Origin: Zingiber officinale
Taxonomy: Eukaryota; Streptophyta; Magnoliopsida; Zingiberales; Zingiberaceae
Reading direction: 5' to 3'
Length of the DNA: 64,000 bases
Assembly: GCF_018446385.1 (NCBI RefSeq)
Contig: NC_056000.1
Coordinates: forward strand, 29,776,011 to 29,840,010
Position numbers and translations under genes: made by a program. This document shows, piece after piece, positions 10,943-23,055 of this stretch (position 1 is its first letter; each line of letters begins with the position of its first letter). The notes beneath the pieces are model-generated. The model did not search any database. It saw only the letters and a program-made list of their open reading frames with translations, and was not told the origin of the DNA.

Positions 10943-12381
10943 TGATAATCGTGTGTTGTACCATGATTATTAATTCAAATTAATTACCGAACCCCCTTAA
11001 CTAATGTAGTATAGGGTAACTCAAGTTATTTCTCAATGCATGTAGCCAATGCATGATAAATTCTAGGATTGAATTATTTATAAATGATTTTTTAGATTTT
11101 TGATATTTAAATAGGGGGTTTCTCTTAACAATGAAATGAAAACTAACCTAAGAAAGAAAACAAAAGAAACATGAATCATTATTTCAAAGGTAATTTAAAT
11201 AAACCTAAACTAGAATTGCAAAAGAAGCCATGTTAACTAAGGTAAACAAGCAATTAATCAACCTAAGATTACTGAACTGTAATAACAAAGGAAATTAATA
11301 CCCAGCCATGGCTAAAATTCATAACACTAATAACTAACAATTTGGATGAACAATAGCTAACCAAAACTGAATGGAACGCAAAAGTCTCTACAAAATTCAA
11401 CTACAATTAACTGGGAAGCAAAATTGACAACCAAAAATCCTTACAGCTTGAGCTAGGGAAACCCTAGGCTCAAATTGATCTAAATCGAAGAAGATAACTT
11501 GGTGATGATGGTGATCGATGGTAGTGGTGGTGACGAAGCAAGATACGGGGATCGATAAATTGGAATGGGCCATGGAAGCTCAAGATTGGAATATGGAATA
11601 GGAGGGAACTTCCTTCCTCCTCTGGCGATCTAATCTCAATGGTAGGAGTGAAGGCGATAGTGAATGGTGTCTGGTGATATGTGAGGCACAAGTTAGAGAA
11701 ATGATGTCACGAGATAGGGAACCCCTTTCCTCGGTGAGGATGGCCTACGATCAGAGAAGAGAACCCCCTTGACTCTCATCTGGTGGTTGGCAGTGAAGGA
11801 ATATTGCTTCAGCATAGCTATGGAGAAAGGAGAAAATTCGATCTCCGAAGAAGCTCTATTCGTGCCTCTTATACTCTACTCAGATCTGAAATCCTGATTT
11901 ATATTACTGTAGCATTCTCTTTTAAATCCTAGTCACTTGATTCAGATTTCCATCAACAATTAAAAACAACCTAATCCAACGGTGCAATGAGTTTATATAT
12001 TGTTCCACGTCTCCATATCTTAATCAATAGTTGAGATTTATTCTCTTTTGATTTGAATGGACCATATCTTTAACAAATGACTAGGATCACTCCTGATCTT
12101 GGATGAATGGTCTAAATTGATCCAGAGTTGGATCTCCTTATTTAAACTCATATTTGAGCTCACCTTGGTTTGATCTGATTTAGGTCGACAATCCCTTGAG
12201 TGCCTACGAAGACCATATCCAAATATTAACATCAAATACTATAAATTAAAGATAAATCATATTAAACTCCAAAAAATAAATACAACTCATGAAATACAAT
12301 GTAAATGTTAATTTATCACATGAGTAGAAAAAAAAATATGAATATATTAGTCAAAATATCGTAACAAAATGATGGTTATCA
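10943..12381. mobile_element. Solo LTR, copy A of an unnamed family
   Basis: A 1,439-bp segment begins TGATAATC and ends GGTTATCA (TG...CA with short inverted ends). It is flanked by the 5-bp direct repeat ATGAT (10938-10942, 12382-12386). It resembles the segment at 13787-15221 along its length (shared pieces include ACTAATGTAG, TACTGTAGC, AATCCAACGGTG/AATCCAATGGTG and AAAATGATGGTTATCA), which has a different target duplication. That pattern fits two independent solo LTRs. No reading frame is convincing. Confidence 0.75.
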
Positions 12382-12386
12382 ATGAT

Positions 12387-13254
12387 ATCAATATGTCCTG
12401 CTCTAGATGAAAATGTGAAGTCGTCTACCTTAGCCAAGTTATTATAAAACTCAACATAGAGATCAAGGTTTATTGCCTAGTCGCAGTAAATGAGTGTGGG
12501 CAAACCATAATAGGCTATGATCTCTAGTACGTTCGCACAATGATCAATGAAAAACTTCTGACTCATTATCTAGTATGCATGGAAATATGTGTATGTTGTT
12601 CATGCCTAATCCTAAGATCCTTTTAGGGTAACCTAGAGTCGTCAGAGGGATGATGTGAGGTGCTAGCCTTAGTGACTTTATGTTTGGGTCTAAAAATTAA
12701 ATAACTCATTAAGCATAAGAGAGAAACAATAATTTACATAAAGAAAAGGTAAAAATGATTAAGAAGTAATTGAGTAAAGAAAATGTTACCTAGGCATGAT
12801 CATGGCAAAGGAAAACCTTGATTGAGAAAAAGATCAAAGGCAAACTCGAAATAGGCTTAAAATCAAGATTTAGGGGAGGAAAATAAGGTTGGAGTGAAGG
12901 TTTCGGCGACTGCTCACAGTCACCTATATAAAAGCTTCACAACCGACCAAACAGGTACCCGGTTAACCCCATATGTCTAATCAGGGCACCTATTCGAGGT
13001 CACGTGACCATGTACACTTTGGGTGACTGTGTACCTAATTTTTATAGTCATAATAAATGCGACTTTTCAAATTCGAGTGACTGTGTAAGGATAAGGTTGA
13101 GTGAACTCCAACTTTTAACTTACCCTAGTCAACGTGATTTTAATTTTAAGCAGTTATTTACCGATCATCTATATACTGTTCAGGTGACCAAAAAGTCATG
13201 ATTGTTGACTTTTTGATACATGATATTTCTAGTTAAGTTCATACGATGAAATAA
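12387..13254. other. Unassigned, LTR-like sequence
   Basis: About 0.9 kb with no gene. A TATA-like TATATAAAAG near 12932 after a repeated ACTG-CTCACAGTC stretch gives it a promoter-like look on the plus strand, and the tract TGACTGTGTA recurs around 13020-13085. It may be a piece of another LTR; edges were not found. Confidence 0.3.
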
Positions 13255-13609
13255 GTTAATGTAACACTCCTAGTTTTTTTATTTTTTTTTTATAATAATA
13301 CATAAACTGCGAACGTCACTTACTCATACTTCCATAACGGTTCTTAGTTCAAATAAAATTACATAGACGGTTCAAAAGAAAACATAACTAAATGCAGAAT
13401 TTTTAAACTGGGTGGTCTTTGGGTTGTACTGCCCTTGGTCTGAGCTGGCTCATTGGTCAATGCGTCCTGTCTCATTAACCTCATTGTCTGAAAAAAAAAT
13501 TATAATTTGTGAGTCGAGAGACTCAGCATGTTCAAAACGGTATTATACATTAGTTAGCGACTATAATCTAGTGTACTAAGAGAAACCACATACAAGATAA
13601 CTTGGGATC

Positions 13610-13786
13610 TCCCTACTAGCATACTTTAAACGTAAGCATAGGCATCGACATAAGCATAAGAGCATAAACCTAAGCATGGTAAATGACCTAGGCATAATGA
13701 TAGAATTGATCATGAGCATGGACATAGCATATCATGAACTTAACATATTTATAGCATATCATGGACCTAACATATTCATAGCATAT
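13610..13786. repeat. Tandem repeats of about 29 bp, left part
   Basis: Degenerate copies of a unit like GCATATCATGAACTTAACAT repeat from about 13690 to the edge of solo LTR B. They resume at 15222-15410 (AACATATTCATAACATAACA and variants). Removing LTR B and one CATAT joins the two parts into one array. It belongs to the long Tekay-like LTR. Confidence 0.65.
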
Positions 13787-15221
13787 TGATAAATCCAAAT
13801 TTTGTCGTGAAATGGGTATCAAAAGAATTAAGTGACGGAATCCATTCTACACTAATGTAGCATACAGATAACTCGGGTCATCTTCCAACGAATGTAACGA
13901 TGATGGTATTTTAGGATTGATTTATTGAATATGGGGTTTGGGTTTTTAAATTATAAATGCTAAAAGACAAGTAGTAAAAGATAGTCTATCTAAACAACTG
14001 ATGGAATGAATTAAAGAAAAGCAAAGCAATTAAGGAAACTTGAGCACTTAATTGAAACCGATCTAACCTACTCGCATTCTAAACAAACAACAAACAAGAA
14101 CAACAATCAAACACAAACAAGATCAAAGCATGAAGTAAGCAAAGTCACAAATGGCAAACATGAATTAAGGTCATGTAACAGAATCAAACTGAACTCCTTT
14201 CACAACTAAACTAATGAAACTAACTAATACTTCTCAAATTAAACAGTGCTAACAAAATGGAAACTAAGCAAGAACAAGGCAATAACAAATTGAATTATGG
14301 AAATCAGATGCATAAGGGATCAAGCCAACCATTCATCACATGGAAGGAGATCTACTCAGATTGTATTAGACGAAGATGTCCAGAGCATACATGTGATGAA
14401 TAACTGATCAAATCAGATGAAACGCAGCTGAAACTAGAAATCGATGCAAAAATCAGAGGAGTCAGAAGCAAACACTTCTGATGGTTCAAATGGGTGCGGA
14501 GCTCCAAGGAAAAAGATCGTCGGCTTAAAGATCAGGAAACCAGATCGAATCTGGTTGCTTCTCAGCTTCTTCTTCGCACAGGAATCGCAGCAGAAATAGA
14601 AATCAGATGGGGGAAATGACGTCGTCGACTTGAAGATGGATGATGACCGGAGGAAGGGAAACGCCCTTGACTTCAGCAGCTTGCCAGTGGTGGAATGGAT
14701 CGAGGAAGAAGATCGCCGGAGCGAGCTTGCGCTCCTTTGTGTCTTGACGCGAACTGTAGCAATTGACACCATTACTGTAGCTTCTCATCCCCTTTAAATC
14801 TGATCAAGATTAGAACGGACGACTGTGATTTATCCGGATCAATCCAATGGTGAAAATTGCTCCAAATATGTTCCAAATCTTCAGATCTTGATCAATGGTC
14901 GTGATCGACTCCCTTGTGGCTTGGATGGGCTGGATAATGATAGATGACTCATATCTCCTCAAGTCTTGAATGAACGATCTATATTGCTTCAGAGCTTGAT
15001 CTCTTCAATTAGCCCTAGATTTGAGCCCAAATTTGGTCTGATCTGATCTAATCCTTTGTCCCTTCGATTAATCATAATTCCACAAATAGATGATATATTG
15101 CATCAAAGATCAAAATCAATTCATACTCTTAACATGTGATATAAATATGGATTTAAACACACAATCAACTCAAAAGCATGAGTTTAAGATCCTAAACAAT
15201 GTGATAAAATGATGGTTATCA
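13787..15221. mobile_element. Solo LTR, copy B of the same unnamed family
   Basis: A 1,435-bp segment begins TGATAAATCC and ends GGTTATCA, with 5-bp direct repeats CATAT on both sides (13782-13786, 15222-15226). It resembles copy A at 10943-12381 in order and content but is well diverged. It interrupts a tandem array in the long LTR, so it is the younger of the two. Small open frames inside (e.g. 14434-14772 on the minus strand) have no recognisable product. Confidence 0.75.
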
Positions 15222-15410
15222 CATATCATGGATTTAACATATTCATAACATAACATGAACTTATACATAGCATATCATGAAATTAACATATTTGTAGCAT
15301 AACATGAACTTATACATAGTCTATCATGAACTTAACATATTCATAACATAACATGAATCTAAACTTAGCATATCATGAACCTAACTTATTTATAGCCTAA
15401 CATGGAAACT
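15222..15410. repeat. Tandem repeats of about 29 bp, right part
   Basis: Continuation of the array seen at 13610-13786, beginning right after the target duplication of solo LTR B. Confidence 0.65.
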
Positions 15411-15775
15411 AATATTGGGCTCCCTCTAGGGTCGTGTCCCGTAAACAGGATCTCTCTGGGGCATTTTCCCTCACAGTATTCCCAGCAAATCTTCATCATT
15501 TTGTCACAAACGATTTACCAGATATTGGGCTCCCTCTGGGGTTTTTTCCCGTAAACAGACTCCCTCTTGGACATTTTCTCATAAATGGGCTCCCTCTGGG
15601 GCCTTTTCCCTCACGATATCTTCATCTTTATCATTATCATTATTACTTTATTATAGTCAACTTATCCGATATTGGGTTCCCTCTGAGGTCTTTTCTCCTA
15701 TACGGACTTCCTCTAGGGCTTTTCCCCTTAAACGGGCTCCCTCTGGGGTCTTTTCCCTCATGATATTCTCATTGA
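15411..15775. repeat. Degenerate tandem repeats, GGCTCCCTCTGGGG unit
   Basis: About eight degenerate copies of a unit containing GGGCTCCCTCTGGGG followed by TTTTCCC, spaced 30-60 bp. They produce an open frame (15434-15763) reading NGLPLG-x-FP again and again. I judge this frame a by-product of the repeat, not a gene. Confidence 0.65.
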
Positions 15776-15848
15776 ATAATTTTCATTAGCATGATAAGAT
15801 GAAAAAGGAAATATAACATCCACCTAAACCTAGATCATATTAAGACAT

Positions 15849-17109
15849 AAGGTTGTAAACAAGCTGAGCCAAGCAGAGCTTTGGGGTGTTCAAGCTTATT
15901 TGATAAGGTAACCAAGTCGAGCTGAACCAAGGTTAAAATGAACCAAGCTTTTGAAATGAGTGTTCAAGCTTGGCTTGATTTATTTTTTATGAGCTTGAGC
16001 TTGTTTGAAGCTTGGCTTAAGCTTAGTTCGTTTAGATGTTATCAAGCTCTTAATTCAAGCTTGGCTGGAGCTTGGTTCGAGCTTGGCTTGAGCTTGGTTC
16101 GAGCTTGGTTTGTTTAGATGTTATCAAGCTCTTTATTCAAGGTTGTTTGATTGTTTGAAACTTTTAGTTATTTAATTGATTATTGATCTTGATAATTTAA
16201 ATTTATTTATTTATTTTATTATTTATTTAGCATATTAAAAAGAATTTTATAAATGAATATGGTGTTGGGGTTGCAAGGTTTCAAAAATAGTCCCACATTG
16301 AAAAACACATGGGAAAGATCATGGGTTTATAAGAGAAAAGATATCTCTATTGGTATGAGGCCTTTTGGGGAGAGCCCAAGAGCAAAGTCATGAGGGCTTA
16401 GGCCCAAAGTGAATAATATCATGTCATTGTGGAGATATCTAAATTCTTTTCAATCAACAATTGATATCAGAACCTGGATTGCCAGAAGATTTAACTGCCG
16501 ACTATGCACAAGAGCTATGGTTTGATTGAGTCATGTGGGTACAATATTGACCTCGAACAAAGAAAGTGGGGGCTCCTATGTTTGGATCAAGAGGACCTGA
16601 CACCAGGCAGGAAGTCCTACTAGGTCAGATGAACCGAGGGGCAGAAAGACCTGGTGGGTCGAGGATCGGACATGGGAAGCCTGTGGTCCTTTGTTTGAGG
16701 GGGAGATTATTGGGGTTGCAAGGTTGTAAATATAATCTCACATTAAAAACACATGGGAAAGATCATGAGTTTGTAAGAGAAAAGATATCTCCATTGGTAT
16801 GGGCCTTTTGGGGAGAGCCCAAGAGCAAAGCCATGAGAGATTAGGCTCAAAGTGGATAATATCATGTCATTGTGGAGATATCTAAATTCTTTTCGATCCA
16901 ACATATGATTCATGAACGTTGTTCATGAACATTGTTCAGAAACGTTACGAGCTGAACATATATGTGTTCAAGCTTGTTTATTTAGCTTAACGAGCTATTC
17001 AAGCTTGTTTGTTTAATTAATCTTATGTATATTAAATGAACATAAACAAGCTCTTACAAAGTTGAACACCAAGCTTGTTCACGAATGCTTGATTCATTTA
17101 TAACCCTAA
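15849..17109. mobile_element. Non-autonomous hAT (MITE-like) containing a TRIM
   Basis: Direct repeats TAAGACAT (15841-15848 and 17110-17117) flank ends reading AAGGTTGTAAAC on the left and, as complement, TTAGGGTTATAAA on the right. The body is made of many copies of AGCTTGG/TTCAAGC in both orientations, typical of hAT MITEs. It has no transposase. A TRIM element occupies 16263-16903; without it the MITE is about 0.6 kb. Confidence 0.75.
16263..16903 (+). mobile_element. TRIM retrotransposon (miniature LTR element)
   Basis: Two LTRs of about 196 bp (16263-16459 and 16708-16903) share most of their sequence (e.g. ACACATGGGAAAGATCATG; TTTTGGGGAGAGCCCAAGAG). They surround a 248-bp body without coding capacity. 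Just after the first LTR comes TTGATATCAGAACC, a slightly decayed match to the initiator-tRNA-Met primer site (TGGTATCAGAGC). Just before the second is the purine run GAGGGGGAGA. Flanks are TATGG left and TATGA right, a one-mismatch 5-bp target duplication. Such elements depend on enzymes of larger relatives. Confidence 0.85.
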
Positions 17110-17183
17110 TAAGACATAAGAAGAACATGAACATGATCTTAGATGCAAGCATGCAATTTTACATATAGCCTACTAAACTATCA

Positions 17184-17899
17184 TGATATATGCCCAAGGG
17201 TTGAAGATAGGAGAGATCAGTTATCACTACTGGAATGCCCAATTACAAGACTACGGGCAAAGCGTTTCAAGGAAGCATTAAATGGGCTAATCAAAAAACA
17301 TTGGGAGGACTATGAGCAAGAAGAAACCAAAATAATCGCAACTGCTAGTCGTGGCCTAACCCACATAATCGGGTATAACCATCCATGACTGGCCGCGCTT
17401 AACGGAAGAACGCTAATAAGCATGCAAAGCATGGGAATTCGTTCATGCATGAAGACTTAAGTATTTTAGATTGTTTAATGAAGCATGCAACTTGGGACTC
17501 TAATTGTGCATGCATTTATTTTGTTTTGGATTTCTAGATAGCTTGCATGAGGCATGCAACATTGGGACTCTAATTGTGCATGTACTTATCTTGTATTTTT
17601 CCTTGTTCACTCCCATTATATAAGGAAGGAACATCTTAGTATGAAGCAACTTAGTTTTTGGTGAGATTGTGTGCTCTCTTAGTTCTTGAAAGAACTTGCT
17701 GAACTTATCGAGTCTACTCTCATGGCGTTCAACCCATCGAAACTTATCACCCCTAGGTGTGGCGTTTCTTTCCTTCGTAGGCTTGGTTCGTGCCAATTCT
17801 TGGTTACGGGTCAAGGCTCACACTCTTGTCATTTAGTTCTTGGGGTTCTATCCACCTTTGTTTCGGGTTCCATCATATTTATTAGTGGGGTTCGTATCA
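17184..17899 (+). repeat. 5' LTR of the gypsy element (716 bp)
   Basis: Begins TGATATATGCCC and ends GTATCA. Contains 34 bp near 17797-17831 that are absent from the 3' copy. Confidence 0.9.
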
Positions 17900-17901
17900 T
17901 C

Positions 17902-17916
17902 TGGTATCAGAGCTTC
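17902..17916 (+). other. Primer binding site, tRNA-iMet type
   Basis: TGGTATCAGAGC begins two bases after the 5' LTR and complements the 3' end of plant initiator tRNA-Met. It marks the start of minus-strand DNA synthesis. Confidence 0.9.
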
Positions 17917-18293
17917 AGTTCAAAGGCAAGTGCAAATCTATCTTTACTTGTTGTTCAGTCAAAAGCAAAAAAAAAAAATTGTGGAAAAAAAAAGAAAAAA
18001 AATGCAACGAAAAGACAAAAAAAAAAGAAGAAAGCGCAAAAAAAAATTGCTTATGTGAATCGAAGTAAATTGTCTTCAACAATTCTTTTCTTGTTTTCCT
18101 TATTCTCAAACTTCTACTCTTTCATTTTCTCTTAAAATTCTGCCATTATAAGTTTCGATGGTATCTTTTGAATTGCTACGTGATATTCTGATTTGTTCTA
18201 GAGTTTGATCAAGAACTGAGAGATATCATCAATTGAGAGCTACCACCCAAACGTGAGTTGAGTGCTTGTGAAGTTTTCTTTCATTTTGCAGCC

Positions 18294-21200
18294 ATGTCCA
18301 ACAACCAGGAGGATGGAGCAAATGAGGGGGCTAGGCCACTTCCGAACCTGTAATTACAAGCATTGATGGGGGAGATGCAGCAGATGATGAGGGTGGAATT
18401 AGAATCTATCCATGAGAGGTTGGATCGGATAGAGGATGGGACACCAAGAAGACATCAACAAGACCGTATTACTAGACCACAACGAAGACATGCCCAAGGG
18501 ATTGATGTCAAAGAAGATAAAGAGGTTATTGTGGAAGACTTTGATGAGCAAAACTACAATCGAGGCAGGATTGGACATCGAGGAGATAGAAACAGAACTA
18601 GAAGAAATAACGATTTAGGAGGGATTAAGATGAAAATTCCAACCTTCCAAGGAAGAAATGACCTAGAAGCTTACTTAGAATGGGAAACTAAGATGGAAAT
18701 GGTGTTTGACTATCATAAATTCTCAGAGTTTAAAAAGGTGAAGTTAGCTGCCATTGAATTCACTGATTATGCTATTGTTTGGTGGGATCAAGTGGTGATG
18801 ACTCGGAGAAGGAATAGAGAGCAACCTGTGTCCACTTGGGAGGAGATGAAAGTGCTCATGAGAAGGAGGTTTGTACCCAACCATTATTATAGAAGCCTAT
18901 ATCAGCGGCTTCAAAGGTTATCTCAAGGCTCCAAAAGTGTGGATGAATATTTCAAGGAGATGGAGTTGTCCATGATCCGAGCTAATATCGATGAAGATCG
19001 GGAAGCCACCATAGCCAGGTTTTTACATGGTTTAAACCCGGAAATTGCTGATATTGTTGAATTACAGCATTATGTTGAGCTGTCAGACATGGTCCACCAA
19101 GCACAAAAAGTGGAAGAACAATTCAAGAGAAGAGGATTGGCTAGGAGGGGACAACTAATGACTACTCATGGCACATGGAGGACAGCTCCAAGAAAGGAGG
19201 AACAACTTCAAAATAAGCCAAAGTTTGAACCCTTCAAGAAGCCCAAACCTACACCATCTACTACTCAAGGTAATCGCGAACTCATTTCCTCCAAAACTCG
19301 TGATATCAAGTGTTTTAAATGTCAAGGGCATGGTCATATAGCTAGTCAATGTGTGAACAAAAGGGTGATGGTAATAAACGTCCAAGGTGAACTTGAGTCG
19401 GAAGATGAGGATGAAATAATTGAAGAAGTGCCACAAAAAGAGGACAGTGATAATGAACAACATGCTGTTATCGGAGACTTATTGGTGGCCCGCCGAGTTC
19501 TCAATTTACAAGCTAAGGAGGAAGAAGGTAATCAAAGGGAAAACTTGTTTCATACCCGTTGCTTTGTCAATAACAAGGTTTGTAGTGTTATTATTGATGG
19601 GGGGAGTTGCACCAATGTGGCAAGTACTGATTTGGTGGAGAAATTGTCACTACCAATTCGGAAACATCCGCGACCTTATCGACTCCAGTGGCTAAACGAT
19701 TGCGGAGAAATCAAGGTAACAAAATAAGTCTTGGTAGTAATCTCCATTGCCAAATATGAAGATGAGTTGTTGTGTGACGTGGTTCCCATGCATGCATGTT
19801 ATCTATTGTTGGGAAGACCTAGACAATTCGATCGAAAGGTAATACATGATGGCCTCACAAATAAGTATAGTTTTACTTTGAAAGGGCAACCTATTATTCT
19901 TGTACCGTTGACTCCAAGACAAGGTATGGAGGACCAGTTGAGACTACAAAAAGCAAATGAAAAGAAGAAAGAAAAAAAAATTGAGAGAAAAAAAATTGAG
20001 AAAAAAGAAGTAGAGGGAAAGAAAAATGAGAGGAAAGAAGATGAGAGGAAAAAGACAAAAGGAGTGGGCAAGGAAAAAAAAGGAGAGAGAAAGAAAAATA
20101 TTTTTTATGCAAAAAAAGTGAGATTAAGCGAACTTTGTTTTCAAATTAGCTGCCCCTTATCCTTTTGTATAAGGAGGCACTCTTGAGCACTAACGACCTT
20201 AACAATTCTTTGCCTAGTGTTATTGTTTCTCTCTTACAGGAATTCGAGGAGGTCTTTCATGAAGAGGTTCCGCATGGTTTACCTCCCATTAGAGGAATTG
20301 AGCACCAAATTGACTTCATACCTGGTGCCTCCATTCCGAATTGACCTGCCTATAGAAGCAATCCGGAGGAAGCAAAGGAACTTCAGAGGCAAGTTAATGA
20401 ATTATTAGAAAAGGGGTATGTTCGAGAAAGCATGAGTCCTTGCGTCGTGCCTATGTTACTAGTTCCCAAGAAGGACGGAACATGGAGGATGTGTGTGGAT
20501 TGTCGAGCCATCAACAACATCACGGTAAAGTATCATCATCCAATTCATAGGATTGATGATATACTTGATAAATTGCATGGTTCTTGTGTGTTCACAAAAA
20601 TTGATCTTAGGAGTGGATACCATCAGATTAGGATGAAGGAAGGTAATGAATGGAAAATTGGTTTTAAAACTAAGCATGGCTTATATGAATGGTTAGTAAT
20701 GCCTTTTGGCTTAACTAATGCTCCTAGCACTTTTATGCGTTTGATGAACCATATTTTGCGTGCTTTCTTAGGGAAATTTGTAGTTGTGTATTTTGATGAT
20801 ATTTTGATTTTTAGCAGAAGCTTAGAAGAGCATGTTACACATTTAAGGTTAGTTTTGAGTGTGCTAAAAGAAGAAAAGTTTTTTGCTAACCTCGATAAAT
20901 GCACCTTTTGTACGGAGAAAGTCGTGTTTCTTGGTTTTGTTGTTAGTACTAAAGGCGTTGAGATGGATGAGGAAAAGGTGAAAGCAATCCAAGAGTGGCC
21001 AACACCAACAACAATTAGCCAAGTGAGGAGTTTCCATGGTTTGACCAGCTTCTATCGACGGTTTGTTCGTGATTTTAGCAATATTGCAGCTCCTCTTACT
21101 AAAGTCGTCAAGAAAAATGAGTCATTCAAGTGGGGAGAGGAGCAAGAGAGGGCTTTCAACACTTTGAAAGAAAAGCTAAGTTCTGCTCCTTTACTAATTC

Positions 21201-23055
21201 TACCAGATTTTTCTAAAACCTTTGAAATCGAATGTGATGCTTCCGGTGTTGATATAGGTGTTGTGCTTATGCAGGAAATGAGACTCATTGCTTATTTCAG
21301 TGAGAAGTTGAGTGGAGTCACTCTCAACTATCCCACATATGACAAGGAAATGTATGCATTGGTGAGAGGATTGGAGACATGACAATATTACCTATGGCCA
21401 AAAGAATTCGTGATTCACACAGATCATCAATCTCTAAAGCATTTGAAGAGCCAACATAAGTTGAACCGATGTCATGCTAAATGGGTAGAATTCATTGAGA
21501 CATTTCCTTATGTGATCAAATACAAGCAAGGAAAGGAGAACGTAGTTGCTGATGCACTATCTCGAAGGCATGCTTTACTGTCCACTTTAGATATAAAGTT
21601 ACTTGGATTTGAATATATCAAGGATTTATATACTAATGATACTGATTTTTTTGAGGTGTTCAAAGCATGTGATAAGGTTGCATTTGGTAAGTTCTATAGG
21701 CATGATGGGTTTTTATTTCGTGAAAATAGATTGAGTGTGTCTATGTGTTCGTTACGTGAATTATTCACTAGGGAAGCCCATGGTGGTGGATTGATGGGCC
21801 ATTTTGGCGTTACTAAGACTTTAGGGGTTTTACAGGATCATTTCTTTTGGCCTTATATGAAATGCGACGTGGAAAGAATTTGTGAGAAGTGTATCACTTG
21901 CAAACAAGTTAAATCTAAATTGAAACCCCATGGCTTGTATACTCCTTTGCCTATACCTAGTGAACCTTGGACTGATATTTCAATGGACTTTGTTTTGGGA
22001 TTACCCCAGACCAAGAGAGAGAGAGAGATTCAATTTTTGTTGTGGTAGACAGATTCTCTAAAATGACGCATTTCATTCCATGTCATAAAACCGATGATGC
22101 ATCGCATATAGTTGAATTATTCTTTAAAGAGGTTATTAGGTTGCATGGCATGCCTAGGACCATTGTCTCTGATAGAGATACAAAATTTTTGAGTTATTTT
22201 TTGAAAACTTTGTGGGGGAAATTAGGAACTAAATTGTTGCTCTCTACTACTTGTCACCCTCAAACTGATGGGCAAACTGAAGTGGTCAATCGAACCTTGT
22301 CCTTTTTACTTCATGCGGTCATTAACAAGAATTTGAGAATATGGGAAGATTGTCTACCTCATGTTGAATTTGCTTACAATAGGAACATACATTCTGCGAC
22401 TAAATTTTCTCCATTTGAAATTGTTTATGGTTTCAATCCCTTGTCACCATTAGATTTGATTCTTTTAGCTGTAAGTGAGCATATAAACTTAGATGGTAAG
22501 CAGAAGGCCGAATTCGTAAAGAAGATTCATGAACAAGCACGACTGAATATTAAGAAAAGAACTCAGCAATACATGCAACAAGCTAACAAGGGGCGCAAGA
22601 AAATTGTGTTTGAACCAGGAGAATGGGTTTGGTTGCACCTCCGAAAGGAGCGATTTTCGGACAAACATCGTTCTAAACTTCTACCTCGAGGGGATGGCCC
22701 ATTTCAAGTATTAGAGCGCATCAATGATAATGCCTACAAACTTGAACTACCAGGTGAGTATGACGTACATTCTACTTTTAATGTTGCTGACTTATCCCCG
22801 TTTGATGCAGGTGATGATTTGAGGACAAATCCTTTTCAAGAAGGGGAGAATGATGTATGCCCAAGGGCTGAAGATAGGAGAGATCAGTTATCACTTCCGG
22901 AAGGCCCAATTACAAGACTACGGGTAAAGCGTTTCAAGGAAGCATTAAATGGGTTAATAAAAAAATATTGGGAGGACTATGAGCAAAGAGAAATCAAGAT
23001 AATCGTAACTGCTAGTCGTGACCTAATCCACGTAATCGGGCATGACCATCCATGA
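18294..23055 (+). pseudogene. Gypsy gag-pol polyprotein, disrupted
   Basis: Domain order is Gag (core around 18630-19140), CCHC knuckle (19311-19352, CFKCQGHGHIASQC), protease (IIDGGS near 19590), reverse transcriptase (YFDD at 20789-20800), RNase H (ECDASG near 21225), integrase zinc finger (H-H-C-C, about 21775-21905) and catalytic core ([20 protein letters not shown]). The natural start is probably ATG 18294. Breaks: TAA 18351, TAA 19725, frameshift near 20150 after a lysine/glutamate-rich A-run zone (19950-20110), TGA 20344, TGA 21380, frameshift in a GA run near 22015-22030, then a stop at 23053 inside the 3' LTR. Four nonsense changes are explained by C-to-T or G-to-A. The element cannot supply its own enzymes. 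Confidence 0.92.
22838..22850 (+). other. Polypurine tract of the gypsy element
   Basis: AAGAAGGGGAGAA lies directly before the 3' LTR, where plus-strand DNA synthesis is primed. It also codes for part of the pol C-terminus. Confidence 0.85.

Noticed and set aside
10943..15221. The two related segments as 5' and 3' LTR of one element
   Set aside because: Each has its own perfect 5-bp target duplication (ATGAT, CATAT), and the sequence between them has no internal domain.
15434..15763. 109-aa open frame with repeated NGLPLG motifs
   Set aside because: It is produced by the GGCTCCCTCTGGGG tandem repeat, whose unit lengths vary and break the frame; no start context or homology.
17840..18135. 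Lysine-rich small frames in the gypsy leader
   Set aside because: Arise from A-rich sequence between primer site and gag; no conservation signal visible.
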